Assembly: GCF_000445105.1 (NCBI RefSeq)
Contig: NZ_ATDP01000073.1
Span: forward strand, 62,001 to 126,000
Direction: 5' to 3'
Source: Sphingobium lactosutens DS20
GTDB taxonomy: Bacteria; Pseudomonadota; Alphaproteobacteria; Sphingomonadales; Sphingomonadaceae
DNA: 64,000 nucleotides
The notes under the pieces: model-generated
Told to the model about the DNA's origin: nothing
Database searches by the model: none
What the model saw: only the letters and a program-made list of their open reading frames with translations
Translations under genes and position numbers: made by a program
Part shown: positions 1 to 8,040 of the stretch, in pieces
How the letters are laid out: every line of letters starts with the position of its first letter
Numbering within the stretch: the first letter of the stretch is position 1

Positions 1-88
1 ATCATTCGGGAACGGCTTTTCCGCTTTGGGTGTTTTGTCATTCAAACGAGCGGTCGCCGGGGCAAGACAAGAGGAAAGGATATTCCCG

Positions 89-538
89 ATGAAAGCGTTC
101 CTGTTGGCAGGCGCCGCCATGCTCGGCGTTTCTGCAATTTCCGGCACGGCCCTTGCGCAAGACGCGATGGCGCCGGCCGGTCAGCCGCCCGCTGGGGCGA
201 TGACACCGCAGACCGATCCAGCCATGCCGACGCCGCCCACAAATCCGGCGACGAATATGCCGGCGCAGCCTGATGGATCGTCCATGCCCATGCCCGCGGA
301 CCCTAATGCTGGCCAGCCGACCGGGGCGGTCCCGGCCGATCCGGGCATGATGCCGGCTCCCGCCAATGCGCCCCGCGATCCGGCCGCGCCGATGGGCTCA
401 GCGGAAAATCCCGTGACCATGGGGGGTAATATGACGCCGCCCCCGACCGAGGCAAAGGATTACCCCGTTTGCTCGCGTACCGTACAGGACAGCTGCATCA
501 ATCCCGGCCAGGCGCGCCGGATGCGCAAGCCGGGCTAA
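89..538 (+). CDS. Small secreted Pro/Met/Ala-rich protein of unknown function
   Basis: A 149-residue protein. I chose the ATG at 89 because it follows a GAGGAAAGGA purine tract and begins a clear Sec signal peptide (MKAFLLAGAAMLGVSAISGTALAQ, about 24 residues). Upstream in-frame codons would bury this signal. The mature part is low complexity, rich in Pro, Met, Ala and Asp, with repeated PADP/PAQP-like units. It ends in an ordered-looking tail, DYPVCSRTVQDSCINPGQARR, with two Cys that could form a disulfide in the periplasm. I do not recognise a domain. It is followed by a strong hairpin, so it is probably transcribed alone. No function can be assigned. Confidence 0.75.
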   Translation: MKAFLLAGAAMLGVSAISGTALAQDAMAPAGQPPAGAMTPQTDPAMPTPPTNPATNMPAQPDGSSMPMPADPNAGQPTGAVPADPGMMPAPANAPRDPAAPMGSAENPVTMGGNMTPPPTEAKDYPVCSRTVQDSCINPGQARRMRKPG

Positions 539-572
539 AGAAGCCGAATAGATGCCCTAAGAGGGATGATGA

Positions 573-604
573 GGGTCGGCCCGTCACATTCGGGCCGGCC
601 CTTT
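573..604 (+). terminator. Hairpin terminator between two convergent genes
   Basis: An 11-bp stem (573-583 with 591-601, one G-U pair) with a 7-nt loop is followed by TTT. It lies between the small secreted protein (+) and rsmD (-), so it may serve both. The T-tract is short. Confidence 0.6.
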
Positions 605-617
605 CATATGCCTTTCG

Positions 618-1154
618 TCATTCGGGTCGCAGCAGCGTCAATCGCGCCTTGCCGACTTCCCTCGTGACGTCGATCACATAGCCTTTTACCGTGACATCCT
701 CGCGCCGGCTGGTTTCGATTGAAATCCAGGTTGCCGGTCCCGTCCAGCCCAATCGCCCCAGCTTGTCCAGCGCAACCTGGCCCGCGCCCGTGTCATAGGG
801 CGGGTCCATGAAAACTACGTCCAGCGGCGCGGGGGCGGGCCCCAGCGACAATACATTGGACGGACGAATGTCGGGACGAACCCCGAAGCGGTCAGCATTG
901 GCGCGGATCGCATCCAGCGCCGCTCTGTCCTGTTCGACGAACAGGCATGTCGCCGCCCCGCGTGACAGGGCTTCGAACCCCAGGGCGCCCGACCCGGCAA
1001 AAAAATCCCCCACCGCCAGGCCGTCAAAGGATCCGATCCGGCTGGTCAGCATGGAAAACAGCGTTTCGCGCGTGCGATCTGCCGTGGGCCGCGTGGCGTC
1101 TCCCTTGGGCGCGGTCAGCGGCCGACCGCGCCATTGGCCGGCAATGATCCTCAT
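618..1154 (-). CDS. rsmD: 16S rRNA (guanine(966)-N(2))-methyltransferase RsmD
   Basis: 178 residues, the usual RsmD length. The family methylates G966 of 16S rRNA in the assembled small subunit, using S-adenosylmethionine. The N-terminus MRIIAGQWRGRPL followed by TRPTADRTRETLFSML is the RsmD signature. The SAM-binding loop is DFFAGSGALGFEALSRG (about 50-66) and the catalytic D/NPPY motif is DPPYDTG. Its ATG overlaps the stop of the upstream pseudouridine synthase gene by four bases (ATGA), so the two rRNA modification genes are translationally coupled. Confidence 0.95.
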   Translation of the reverse strand: MRIIAGQWRGRPLTAPKGDATRPTADRTRETLFSMLTSRIGSFDGLAVGDFFAGSGALGFEALSRGAATCLFVEQDRAALDAIRANADRFGVRPDIRPSNVLSLGPAPAPLDVVFMDPPYDTGAGQVALDKLGRLGWTGPATWISIETSRREDVTVKGYVIDVTREVGKARLTLLRPE

Positions 1155-2089
1155 GCCGCGCCACCCTTCAACGTCTTGCGGAACAGGATAAGGTCATGCT
1201 GCCGCACTTCCTCCACCGCGCCTACCGCCAGTTCACCCAAGGCAAAGGGGCCATACGCCGTGCGGATCAGGCGATTGACCTTGAGGCCCAGATGCTCCAG
1301 CACCCGGCGGACCTCGCGGTTCTTGCCCTCCGTCAGCGTCATTTCGATCCATTGGTTGCGGCCAGTCCGGCGCTCCAGATTGGCCTCGATTTGCCCATAG
1401 CGGACGCCGTCGATTTCCAGCCCGTCGAACAAATCTTCCAGTTGCTGCTGGCTGACCTCTCCGAATGCGCGCGCGCGGTAAGTGCGCGGCACGCCGGTCG
1501 CGGGCAATTCCATCTGCCGCTTGAACCCGCCATCGGTCGTCAACAGCAACAACCCTTCAGTATTCATGTCCAGTCGCCCGATCGGCATGACCCGCGGCAA
1601 TCCGTCGGGCAGGCGATCATAGATCGTCGGCCGCCCCGCCGGGTCTCGCTCTGTCGTCAGGCATCCGACGGGCTTGTGGAACAGGAACAGCCGGGTCGGC
1701 GCGGGGGCCGCGATGGCGACGCCATCAACCGTGACACCATGCAAGGATGTCAGCAGCGTTGCGGGCGTGTCAACGGGCGCGCCGTCCAGAGCGATACGGC
1801 CCTCCGCAATCATCCGCTCGATCTCCCGACGGGACGCGACTCCGGCGCGGGCCAGCAATTTGGCGATACGCTGGGGTTCGCCCTTGCCGGACGCGGCGGC
1901 GGCCGCGCGCGCTGGATGCGGATTGGCATCCTGCAGCGGGCGCGGCGACCGGCTGGCTGACTTGGCCGTAGCGTGGCGTGATCGCGGGCCGACGGGACGC
2001 TTCGGGCCACCGGCGCCTGCGCCGCGACGGGGCGGTCCGGATTTTTTCGGCGGTTCCACGGTCAATTCCTTTTTCTTGCCACTGGCCAT
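1151..2089 (-). CDS. rluB: RluB/RsuA-family 23S rRNA pseudouridine synthase
   Basis: 312 residues from the ATG at 2089 (MASGKKKEL); another ATG two codons upstream (2095) is possible. Order: a basic, Pro/Ala-rich disordered N-terminal tail (about 1-80), an S4 RNA-binding domain (QRIAKLLARAGVASRREIE), then the RsuA/RluB catalytic domain with the conserved GRLDMNTEGLLLLTTDG motif carrying the catalytic Asp. These enzymes isomerise a specific uridine, for RluB U2605 of 23S rRNA. The specific target is inferred from similarity and length, not proven. It is coupled to rsmD and divergent from the receiver-domain gene. Confidence 0.88.
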   Translation of the reverse strand: MASGKKKELTVEPPKKSGPPRRGAGAGGPKRPVGPRSRHATAKSASRSPRPLQDANPHPARAAAAASGKGEPQRIAKLLARAGVASRREIERMIAEGRIALDGAPVDTPATLLTSLHGVTVDGVAIAAPAPTRLFLFHKPVGCLTTERDPAGRPTIYDRLPDGLPRVMPIGRLDMNTEGLLLLTTDGGFKRQMELPATGVPRTYRARAFGEVSQQQLEDLFDGLEIDGVRYGQIEANLERRTGRNQWIEMTLTEGKNREVRRVLEHLGLKVNRLIRTAYGPFALGELAVGAVEEVRQHDLILFRKTLKGGAA

Positions 2090-2233
2090 CCCCATATCTC
2101 TGGAAAGCCAGCATTGAGCTGAAATGTGCCGCTCCGGCGCTTGGGCGAAGGAGTTTTCGGCCCCATCGGGCAACCCGGTGCGGGCGCGCGGCGTTTCTCT
2201 TATCGCATGGCGGACTCAGGGCGGGCTTGGCAA

Positions 2234-2692
2234 ATGTTTTTCGGTTTGTTGAAAGAGGAAGAGAAGCGGCCATCGCGGCGCAAGGCCATCCAGTCCATCC
2301 TCGTGGTGGAAGACGAACCGCTTGTCGCCTTCGACAATGAACATGCGCTAGAACAGGCCGGCTACCGGATTGCCGCGACGGTCGATGACTATGATCATGC
2401 CGTGCGCGTCATCGATGAGGGCGACGTGGACCTGGTGGTTGCCGACGTCGCCCTGCCGGGGGACAAAAGCGGTATCGATGTGGCGCGTTATGCAGCCGAA
2501 CGCGGCCTGCCTGTGCTGTTCGTCACGGGCCGCTGCCCAGGGGATGCACGCGCTCTTGCGATCGGCTGCCTTTCCAAACCTTATGCGCAGCGGGACCTGA
2601 TTGCAGCGATTCAGGTGGTGGACGCGGTCCTGCGCGGCGCGCGCCGGCCCAAGCTGCCGGCGGGCCTTACCCTGTTCGAGCCGCGCGCCTGA
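2234..2692 (+). CDS. Stand-alone response regulator receiver protein
   Basis: 152 residues from the ATG at 2234 (MFFGLLKEEEKR); an ATG at 2207 would add nine residues. It is a single CheY-like receiver domain: acidic pocket E26/D27 (VVEDEP), phospho-acceptor D71 (VVADVALPG), switch Thr98 (LFVTG) and Lys115 (LSKPY). There is no DNA-binding or enzymatic output domain, so it would act by protein-protein contact or as a phosphate sink. No histidine kinase is adjacent. The nearest kinase-like gene lies 16 kb away, so its partner is unknown. Confidence 0.85.
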   Translation: MFFGLLKEEEKRPSRRKAIQSILVVEDEPLVAFDNEHALEQAGYRIAATVDDYDHAVRVIDEGDVDLVVADVALPGDKSGIDVARYAAERGLPVLFVTGRCPGDARALAIGCLSKPYAQRDLIAAIQVVDAVLRGARRPKLPAGLTLFEPRA

Positions 2693-2770
2693 TCCCTTAA
2701 TCCGTGCTTGCCTGACGCGCAGCGCATCATATGGTGGCGCAAATCGACGCCAAGGGGATCGCGCGCATTT

Positions 2771-4096
2771 ATGAATGACGTTACGCAGGGCAGGCGCTCA
2801 TGGGCCGATGCCGTCAAACCCTACGCGGAAAAAGCGCCGCTTGCCGCCTTCTTTCTGGGCGTCTCTTCCGGTTTTCCCTTTGCGATGATTGGCGCAACCC
2901 TTACGACACGCCTGGCGCAGGACGGGATCGACAAGAAGGCAGTGACGGCCTTTACCCTGGCGTTTCTCGTCTATAATCTGAAATGGATTTGGGCGTGGAT
3001 TGTCGATGGCGTGCGGGTGCCACTGATCGGCCGTCTGGGGCAGCGTGTGTCCTGGCTGCTGATTGCCGGCGCCTTGTCGATCCTCGCGGTCGTCAACCTC
3101 GCCTTGGTGGACCCAACGACTAGTCTGCTCCAGACCGCTTATGCCGCGATCCTGGTCGGCTTTGCGGGCGCGACCTATGATATCGTCATCGATGCCTATC
3201 GCATCGAGATATTGGAGCCACGCCAATTGGGCATCGGCTCGGGCATGTCGCAATATGGGTGGCGCATCGGGTCGGTGGCGGCCGGATCGCTGGCGCTCGT
3301 GCTGGCGGCGCGCATAGGCTGGCATGGCGCCTATCTGGCCTGCGTCGTGTTCGCGTTACCCGCGATGCTGACGGGCCTGATCGTCGGAGAGCCGGCGCGC
3401 CACCGCGAAGCCGCCAGTCGCCGCGGCCTGGCGGAGGTCTGGCAATCCATCGCAGGACCGCTGGCCGAATTTTTCCGCCGGCGCGGCGCGTTCCTGGTGC
3501 TGCTGTTCATCCTGTTGCACAAGATTGGCGATACACTGGCCAACCTGACCTTCCGCCTGCTGTTTGACGACATGGGCTACAGCAATGATGAGATCGCCAT
3601 TTATGACGTCGGCATGGGCTTCTGGGCTTATCTTGTCGGGATTTTCATTGGCGGCATTCTTTATGCGCGGCTCGGCATGAAGCGATCGGTGCTGATCAGC
3701 CTGGTGCTCATGTGCGTGTCCAATTTCAGCTTTGCCGCGCTGGCGGCACTCGGCAAAAGCAATTGGGGGATGGCCGGCGCGATCGGCTTTGAAAATTTCG
3801 CCAGCGGCATCGGCGGCGTCACCGTCGTCGCCTATTTCTCCGCCCTGTGCGACCTGCGCTTCACCGCCTCGCAATATGCGCTGATCTCTGCGGCCGCCAG
3901 CATCGTCGGCCGGTTTCTGACAGGCACGACGGCCGGCGCGCTGATCGAGCGGTTTGGCTATGTCGATTTCTATTTGCTGACGACGGCGTTCGCCGTGCCC
4001 GGCATATTGCTCTTCTGGCTGATGATGCGGGCCGGGCTGATCGACGCCAGCGTCGGAACGGCCGCAAAGACTGGAAAGGATCAGGCCGCCGCGTAG
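2771..4096 (+). CDS. AmpG-like MFS permease
   Basis: 441 residues starting at the ATG at 2771 (MNDVTQGRRSW). A polytopic inner-membrane protein with about 12 hydrophobic segments. The N-terminal segment SGFPFAMIGATLTTRLAQDGIDKK and the following NLKWIWAWIVDGVRVP correspond to the AmpG signature region of the major facilitator superfamily. AmpG permeases import anhydromuropeptides for cell-wall recycling and can feed beta-lactamase induction; substrate here is inferred from family only. Its last 16 bases overlap the 3' end of the convergent gene on the minus strand. Confidence 0.8.
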   Translation: MNDVTQGRRSWADAVKPYAEKAPLAAFFLGVSSGFPFAMIGATLTTRLAQDGIDKKAVTAFTLAFLVYNLKWIWAWIVDGVRVPLIGRLGQRVSWLLIAGALSILAVVNLALVDPTTSLLQTAYAAILVGFAGATYDIVIDAYRIEILEPRQLGIGSGMSQYGWRIGSVAAGSLALVLAARIGWHGAYLACVVFALPAMLTGLIVGEPARHREAASRRGLAEVWQSIAGPLAEFFRRRGAFLVLLFILLHKIGDTLANLTFRLLFDDMGYSNDEIAIYDVGMGFWAYLVGIFIGGILYARLGMKRSVLISLVLMCVSNFSFAALAALGKSNWGMAGAIGFENFASGIGGVTVVAYFSALCDLRFTASQYALISAAASIVGRFLTGTTAGALIERFGYVDFYLLTTAFAVPGILLFWLMMRAGLIDASVGTAAKTGKDQAAA

Positions 4097-4521
4097 AGAT
4101 CCAGCGGCCGGCCCAGGTCGCTATGCGCCTGCGCCACCGCCTGAAGGCAGGTGAGGGCGCCGAGCGCATGGTCGTTTCCCAGCAGCGCGCTCACCTGCTC
4201 ATAGGCCTGGTTCGGGTCCCGCAGGGCAAGGCCGGTCGCCTCCATCATCATGGCTTCGTCCGCAGTCATGCGCGCGCAGCAGCAGGGCGCCACCATGATC
4301 CGGCGGCTCGACGCGCGAGCCAGTTCCAGCATCATCGCGCGCATCAGCACCAGCGGCCGTCGATAGCTGCGTCCAAAGGCCCCCAGCATGGCGTTGGCGG
4401 CATGGGCGTCATTCACGCCGGCGCTCGCCATGCGCCGCATCACGAACAGGAACAGCCGATTGCCGTAGCCGCCGGGGATGGGCCGGGGCAGGTCGATGGG
4501 GGAAGTCTCTCCATAAGCCAT
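4081..4521 (-). CDS. DUF6628-like conserved hypothetical protein
   Basis: 146 residues from the ATG at 4521, which follows a GAGAAGG ribosome-binding site at good spacing. A soluble, probably helical protein with a three-Cys cluster (APCCCARMTADE, about 95-106) near a Met-rich helix. It resembles small sphingomonad proteins annotated DUF6628; that family name is from memory and less certain than the ORF. The Cys cluster could bind metal. The 3' end overlaps the convergent permease gene by 16 bp. Confidence 0.7.
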   Translation of the reverse strand: MAYGETSPIDLPRPIPGGYGNRLFLFVMRRMASAGVNDAHAANAMLGAFGRSYRRPLVLMRAMMLELARASSRRIMVAPCCCARMTADEAMMMEATGLALRDPNQAYEQVSALLGNDHALGALTCLQAVAQAHSDLGRPLDLYAAA

Positions 4522-4586
4522 AGAATCGCGCCTTCTCAACTGATGTGAGTGGAGGATACGCTATTGAGAGTCAGTCGCAAGTATAA

Positions 4587-5915
4587 TCAGTCGGGGAGTT
4601 GCCCATTCAGTCGCAAAATTTGCCCGGCCAAATAGAGCGATCCGCCGATCAGCAGCTTGGGCGATCCGTCGGCCGGAAGGCTTGCCGCTATGACTTGGAT
4701 CGCCGCCTCTGGGCCATCATGCGCCGTGAAGCCGACGCCCCATTGATCGGCGATCGTGGCAAAGCGCTCGGCTGGATGATGGTCATGTCCCGGCACCGGC
4801 AGCGCATGGATATGCCCGACGATCCCCGCGAACGGTGCGAGGAAAGCATCGATATCCTTGTTGGCCAGCATGCCGATCACAAGGTGAAGCATCTGGCCAT
4901 CCAGCCTGTCGGGCGTGAAATAAGCGGCGATGGCCTCACCCGCTGCGGCATTATGGCCGCCGTCCAGCCACGCGACCGTGTCGGGCGGCAAGGGCGTGAG
5001 CAAGGGGCGGCGGTCCAGCCGCTGCAATCGCGCGGGCCATTGCGCCCAAAGCGGCGCAGCTTTCACTGCGGCATCCGACAGCGGCACAGCCTGCTGATGC
5101 CGCAGCATCGCGATGGCGAGCGCCGCGTTTTGCGCCTGATGCGCGCCGGCAAGACGCGGCAAGGGCGTATCGAGCCGCCCCTGCGCGTCGCGATAGTGGA
5201 GCCGCTCGCGATAGACGGCGGCATCCCATCCGTCTCCCTGGCCAATCCATTGGGTTCCGACCCTTTGCGCGGCGGCTTCCATGACCGGACCGAGCGGATC
5301 GGGATAGCGCTGCGTCACCAAAGGCGCGCCAGCCTTGGCGATCCCGGCCTTTTCCGCCGCGATCTGCGCCAGCGTGTCGCCCAGAAAGGCCTGATGATCG
5401 ATGCCCAGCTGCGCTATGCCGCAGACGACCGGGTCAGCTATGACGTTGGTCGCGTCCAGCCGTCCGCCCAGTCCCACCTCAATGATGCAGGCGTCGGCGC
5501 GATGTTCGGCGAAGGCCAGAAAGGCGGCGGCGGTCGTCACTTCAAAGAAGCTGGCATTCACGCCTTCCGCAATGTCCAGCACGCGCTCCAGATAGCGCGC
5601 CAGCATCGCGTCGTCGATCAACTGGCCCGCGATGCGGATCCGTTCGTTGAAGCGCACCAGATGCGGCGAGGTAAAGACATGGACGCTCTTGCCATCGGCC
5701 TCCATCGCCGCGCGAAGGAAGGCGCAGGTCGACCCCTTGCCATTGGTGCCCGCGACATGAAACACGGGCGGCAGCGCGCGATGCGGATCGCCCAGCCGCT
5801 CCAGCAGCCGCGTGATCCGTTCAAGCCCCAATATGTCCGCGCCCGGCGACAGCGACCAGAGCCGGTCGAGTTGCGCCTGCACGTCCGGATCGTCGGAAAC
5901 GGCATGATCGGCCAC
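4587..5915 (-). CDS. folC: Bifunctional dihydrofolate synthase/folylpolyglutamate synthase
   Basis: 442 residues, GTG start at 5915 preceded by AAGGGGAG. FolC ligates glutamate to dihydropteroate and extends folate polyglutamates, using ATP in the cytoplasm. Visible motifs are the P-loop HVAGTNGKGSTCAF (about 53-66), the omega-loop region TSPHLVRFNERIRI, and the Mur-ligase-type segment GLGGRLDATNV. It is the last gene of the trpF-trpB-trpA-accD-folC run, 27 bp downstream of accD, a standard alphaproteobacterial arrangement. Confidence 0.95.
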   Translation of the reverse strand: MADHAVSDDPDVQAQLDRLWSLSPGADILGLERITRLLERLGDPHRALPPVFHVAGTNGKGSTCAFLRAAMEADGKSVHVFTSPHLVRFNERIRIAGQLIDDAMLARYLERVLDIAEGVNASFFEVTTAAAFLAFAEHRADACIIEVGLGGRLDATNVIADPVVCGIAQLGIDHQAFLGDTLAQIAAEKAGIAKAGAPLVTQRYPDPLGPVMEAAAQRVGTQWIGQGDGWDAAVYRERLHYRDAQGRLDTPLPRLAGAHQAQNAALAIAMLRHQQAVPLSDAAVKAAPLWAQWPARLQRLDRRPLLTPLPPDTVAWLDGGHNAAAGEAIAAYFTPDRLDGQMLHLVIGMLANKDIDAFLAPFAGIVGHIHALPVPGHDHHPAERFATIADQWGVGFTAHDGPEAAIQVIAASLPADGSPKLLIGGSLYLAGQILRLNGQLPD

Positions 5916-5942
5916 GGCGCTGCTCCCCTTGGCGCGTGGCGG

Positions 5943-6791
5943 TCAGGCGGCGGCGCGCGGCCGCAGATAGCCGATCACCCGCGCCAGCGTATCGCGCAGG
6001 TCGCGGCGATGGACCACCATGTCCAGCATGCCATGGTCGAGCAAATATTCGGCGCGCTGGAACCCTTCGGGCAGCTTTTCACGAATCGTGCTCTCGATCA
6101 CGCGCTGCCCGGCGAACCCGATCAGCGCATTGGGTTCGGCGATCTGGATGTCGCCCAGCATGGCGTAGCTCGCGGTGACGCCGCCGGTCGTCGGATCGGT
6201 TAGCACCACGATATAGGGCAATCCCTTGGCGTGCAGCTTCTGGATGGCGACGGTCGCGCGGGGCATCTGCATCAGCGACAATATGCCTTCCTGCATCCGC
6301 GCGCCGCCCGCGGCGGTGAAGATCACATAGGGGCAATCATGCGCGATCGCATCATTGACGCCCTGGATGAAGGCCGCGCCGACGCCCATGCCCATGGACC
6401 CGCCCATGAAGGCGAAATTCTGCACCCCCATCACCAGCGGAACATCGTCGATCGCGCCGCGCGCGTTGATCAGCGCGTCCTGATCACCAGTGGCCTGGCG
6501 CGCAGCCTTCATGCGGTCGGGATAGCGTTTGGTGTCGCGGAATTTCAGCGGGTCTTCGGGCACATGGGGCGTCGGCAACAGGATGAAACCGGCGTCCAAT
6601 ATCTGTTCGAACCGCGCCGCCGGGCCGATTCGGCCATGATGGTCGCAGCGCGGGCAGACCGACAGATTTTCTTCCCACTCCTTGATGAACACCATTTCCG
6701 CGCAGGACGGGCATTTGTGCCACAGCGTTTCGGCGGTGGTTTCCTTCTTGGTGAAGGGCAGGGCGTTGCGGACGCGGTTGATCCAGCTCAT
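5943..6791 (-). CDS. accD: Acetyl-CoA carboxylase carboxyltransferase subunit beta
   Basis: 282 residues starting [13 protein letters not shown] at the ATG at 6791. AccD pairs with AccA to transfer the carboxyl group from biotin to acetyl-CoA, the committed step of fatty acid synthesis. A zinc ribbon is formed by C27, C30, C46 and C49 (CPSC and CPRC), followed by the crotonase-like carboxyltransferase domain with [15 protein letters not shown] and [14 protein letters not shown]. Its ATG overlaps the trpA stop (ATGA), so the two are coupled. Confidence 0.96.
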   Translation of the reverse strand: MSWINRVRNALPFTKKETTAETLWHKCPSCAEMVFIKEWEENLSVCPRCDHHGRIGPAARFEQILDAGFILLPTPHVPEDPLKFRDTKRYPDRMKAARQATGDQDALINARGAIDDVPLVMGVQNFAFMGGSMGMGVGAAFIQGVNDAIAHDCPYVIFTAAGGARMQEGILSLMQMPRATVAIQKLHAKGLPYIVVLTDPTTGGVTASYAMLGDIQIAEPNALIGFAGQRVIESTIREKLPEGFQRAEYLLDHGMLDMVVHRRDLRDTLARVIGYLRPRAAA

Positions 6792-7606
6792 GCGGCAGTC
6801 TCTTGGTCTTGATGGGTGAGCGCGCCGCGCAGCGCGGCGACGAATTCCTGGACGAAGGGCGCGGCGGCATCGCCATGGCTGCCGACAATGTCGACGATCG
6901 CCGATCCGACGACGACGCCATCGGCAACGCGGCCGATCGCGGCGGCCTGTTCGGGCGTGCGGACGCCAAAGCCGACCGCCACCGGCAGGTCGGTCGCAGC
7001 CTTCAATCGGGCGACGGCCATCTCGATCGACGATTGCGCCGCCTGCTGCTTGCCGGTCACGCCAGCGACCGCGACATGGTAGAGGAACCCGCTCGCGCCC
7101 TCGAGAACGGCGGGCAGGCGCTGCGCATCCGTGGTCGGCGTCGCCAGGCGCACCGGATGGACGCTGGCCGCGCGCAGGGCGGGGCCGATCTCGGCATCTT
7201 CTTCGGGCGGCACGTCGACGCAAATGACGCCATCGACGCCCGCCGCTTTGCACTGGTCCGCGAACCAGTCCGCGCCGCGCACCAGCATGGGATTGGCATA
7301 GCCCATCAGGATGAGCGGCGTGTCGGGATGACGGGCGCGGAAATCGGCGGCGATGGCGAATATGTCCTTCGTTCTCGTGCCCGATCCCAGGCTGCGCAGG
7401 TTCGCCAGCTCGATCGCCGGCCCATCGGCCATGGGATCGGTGAAGGGCATGCCAAGCTCGATGATATCCGCGCCGCCCGCGACCAGCGCATCCAGGATGG
7501 CGGGCGTGGACCCGACGTCGGGGTCGCCCGCCGTCACGAAGGTGATGAGCGCAGCGCGCCCTTGCGCCTTGCAGGCGGCGAAGCGGGTGGAAAGGCGGTC
7601 AGTCAA
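6788..7606 (-). CDS. trpA: Tryptophan synthase alpha subunit
   Basis: 272 residues. TrpA cleaves indole-3-glycerol phosphate to indole and glyceraldehyde 3-phosphate, passing indole to TrpB. The catalytic acids are E50 and D61 ([14 protein letters not shown]) in a TIM barrel; the phosphate site [10 protein letters not shown] and VVGSAIV are present. The start is TTG at 7606, overlapping the stop of the upstream DUF559 gene (TTGA). Its ribosome-binding site GGGGAGAGGG lies inside the inverted repeat bounding the DUF559 cassette, so the insertion appears to have rebuilt the trpA translation start. Confidence 0.95.
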   Translation of the reverse strand: MTDRLSTRFAACKAQGRAALITFVTAGDPDVGSTPAILDALVAGGADIIELGMPFTDPMADGPAIELANLRSLGSGTRTKDIFAIAADFRARHPDTPLILMGYANPMLVRGADWFADQCKAAGVDGVICVDVPPEEDAEIGPALRAASVHPVRLATPTTDAQRLPAVLEGASGFLYHVAVAGVTGKQQAAQSSIEMAVARLKAATDLPVAVGFGVRTPEQAAAIGRVADGVVVGSAIVDIVGSHGDAAAPFVQEFVAALRGALTHQDQETAA

Positions 7607-7998
7607 GCCCTCTCCCCTTCAGGGGAGAGGATTGGGAGAGGGGGCTGTCCAGCCGCTTCGACAATGCTCATCAATACAGCTTCCATGTTCGTCATCACGT
7701 CATGATTGGCAAATCGCAGCACCCGATAGCCACATTGATGAAGAAAAGCACTCCGACTTTCATCATATTCCCGCCGCGAAGCGTGACTGTCACCATCGAT
7801 TTCAATGATCAGCATGGGGCGTCGGCATGCAAAATCAACGATGAAGGGGCCAACCACTTTTTGCCGTCTGAATTTCAAGCCGTGTAGCCGTTCTGCCCTA
7901 AGCGCCAACCACAATCGCTGCTCGGGCTCTGTAGCCCCCTTACGCATTGCGCGGGCTCGCTCTGTCAGCACCGGGTTACGCAATATCCCCCCTCCCAA
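7603..7998 (-). CDS. DUF559 (Vsr-like) endonuclease-domain protein inserted between trpB and trpA
   Basis: Up to 131 residues; TTG starts at 7998 or 7983 (the latter with GGAGGGGGG just upstream) and an ATG at 7947 are all possible. The DUF559 domain belongs to the restriction-endonuclease-like fold related to Vsr. Matching segments are ATEPEQRLWLALR, LKFRRQKVVGPFIVDFACRRPMLIIEIDGDSH and GYRVLRFANHDV, giving candidate catalytic D (IVDF), E and D (IEIDG). The gene is bounded by long inverted repeats, and the last 13 residues ([13 protein letters not shown]) are encoded by the repeat itself. It separates trpB from trpA, which are normally adjacent. The biological role of DUF559 proteins is unknown. 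Confidence 0.85.
   Translation of the reverse strand: MGGGILRNPVLTERARAMRKGATEPEQRLWLALRAERLHGLKFRRQKVVGPFIVDFACRRPMLIIEIDGDSHASRREYDESRSAFLHQCGYRVLRFANHDVMTNMEAVLMSIVEAAGQPPLPILSPEGERA
7605..7645 (+). repeat. Inverted repeat, trpA-proximal end of the DUF559 cassette
   Basis: This 41-nt unit matches the reverse complement of 7985-8025 at 36 of 41 positions, with the first 21 identical. It contains a perfect 10-bp palindrome (CCTCTCCCCT, TC loop, AGGGGAGAGG; 7609-7630). It codes the DUF559 C-terminus and carries the trpA ribosome-binding site on the minus strand. Confidence 0.8.
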
Positions 7999-8025
7999 CC
8001 CTCCCCCCTGAAGGGGAGAGGGCTT
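7985..8025 (-). repeat. Inverted repeat, trpB-proximal end of the DUF559 cassette
   Basis: Partner of 7605-7645 in opposite orientation (36/41 identical). Its own palindrome is imperfect. It lies 15 bp downstream of the trpB stop (8041) on the transcribed strand and could also form a hairpin in the mRNA between trpB and the DUF559 gene. Confidence 0.8.
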
Positions 8026-8040
8026 TTGAAAGGGGAGGTC

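Noticed and set aside
4599..6203. 534-residue open frame antisense to folC and accD
   Set aside because: folC and accD are certain on the other strand; the antisense protein is Arg/Gln/His-rich and has no recognisable domain, typical of a shadow in GC-rich DNA.
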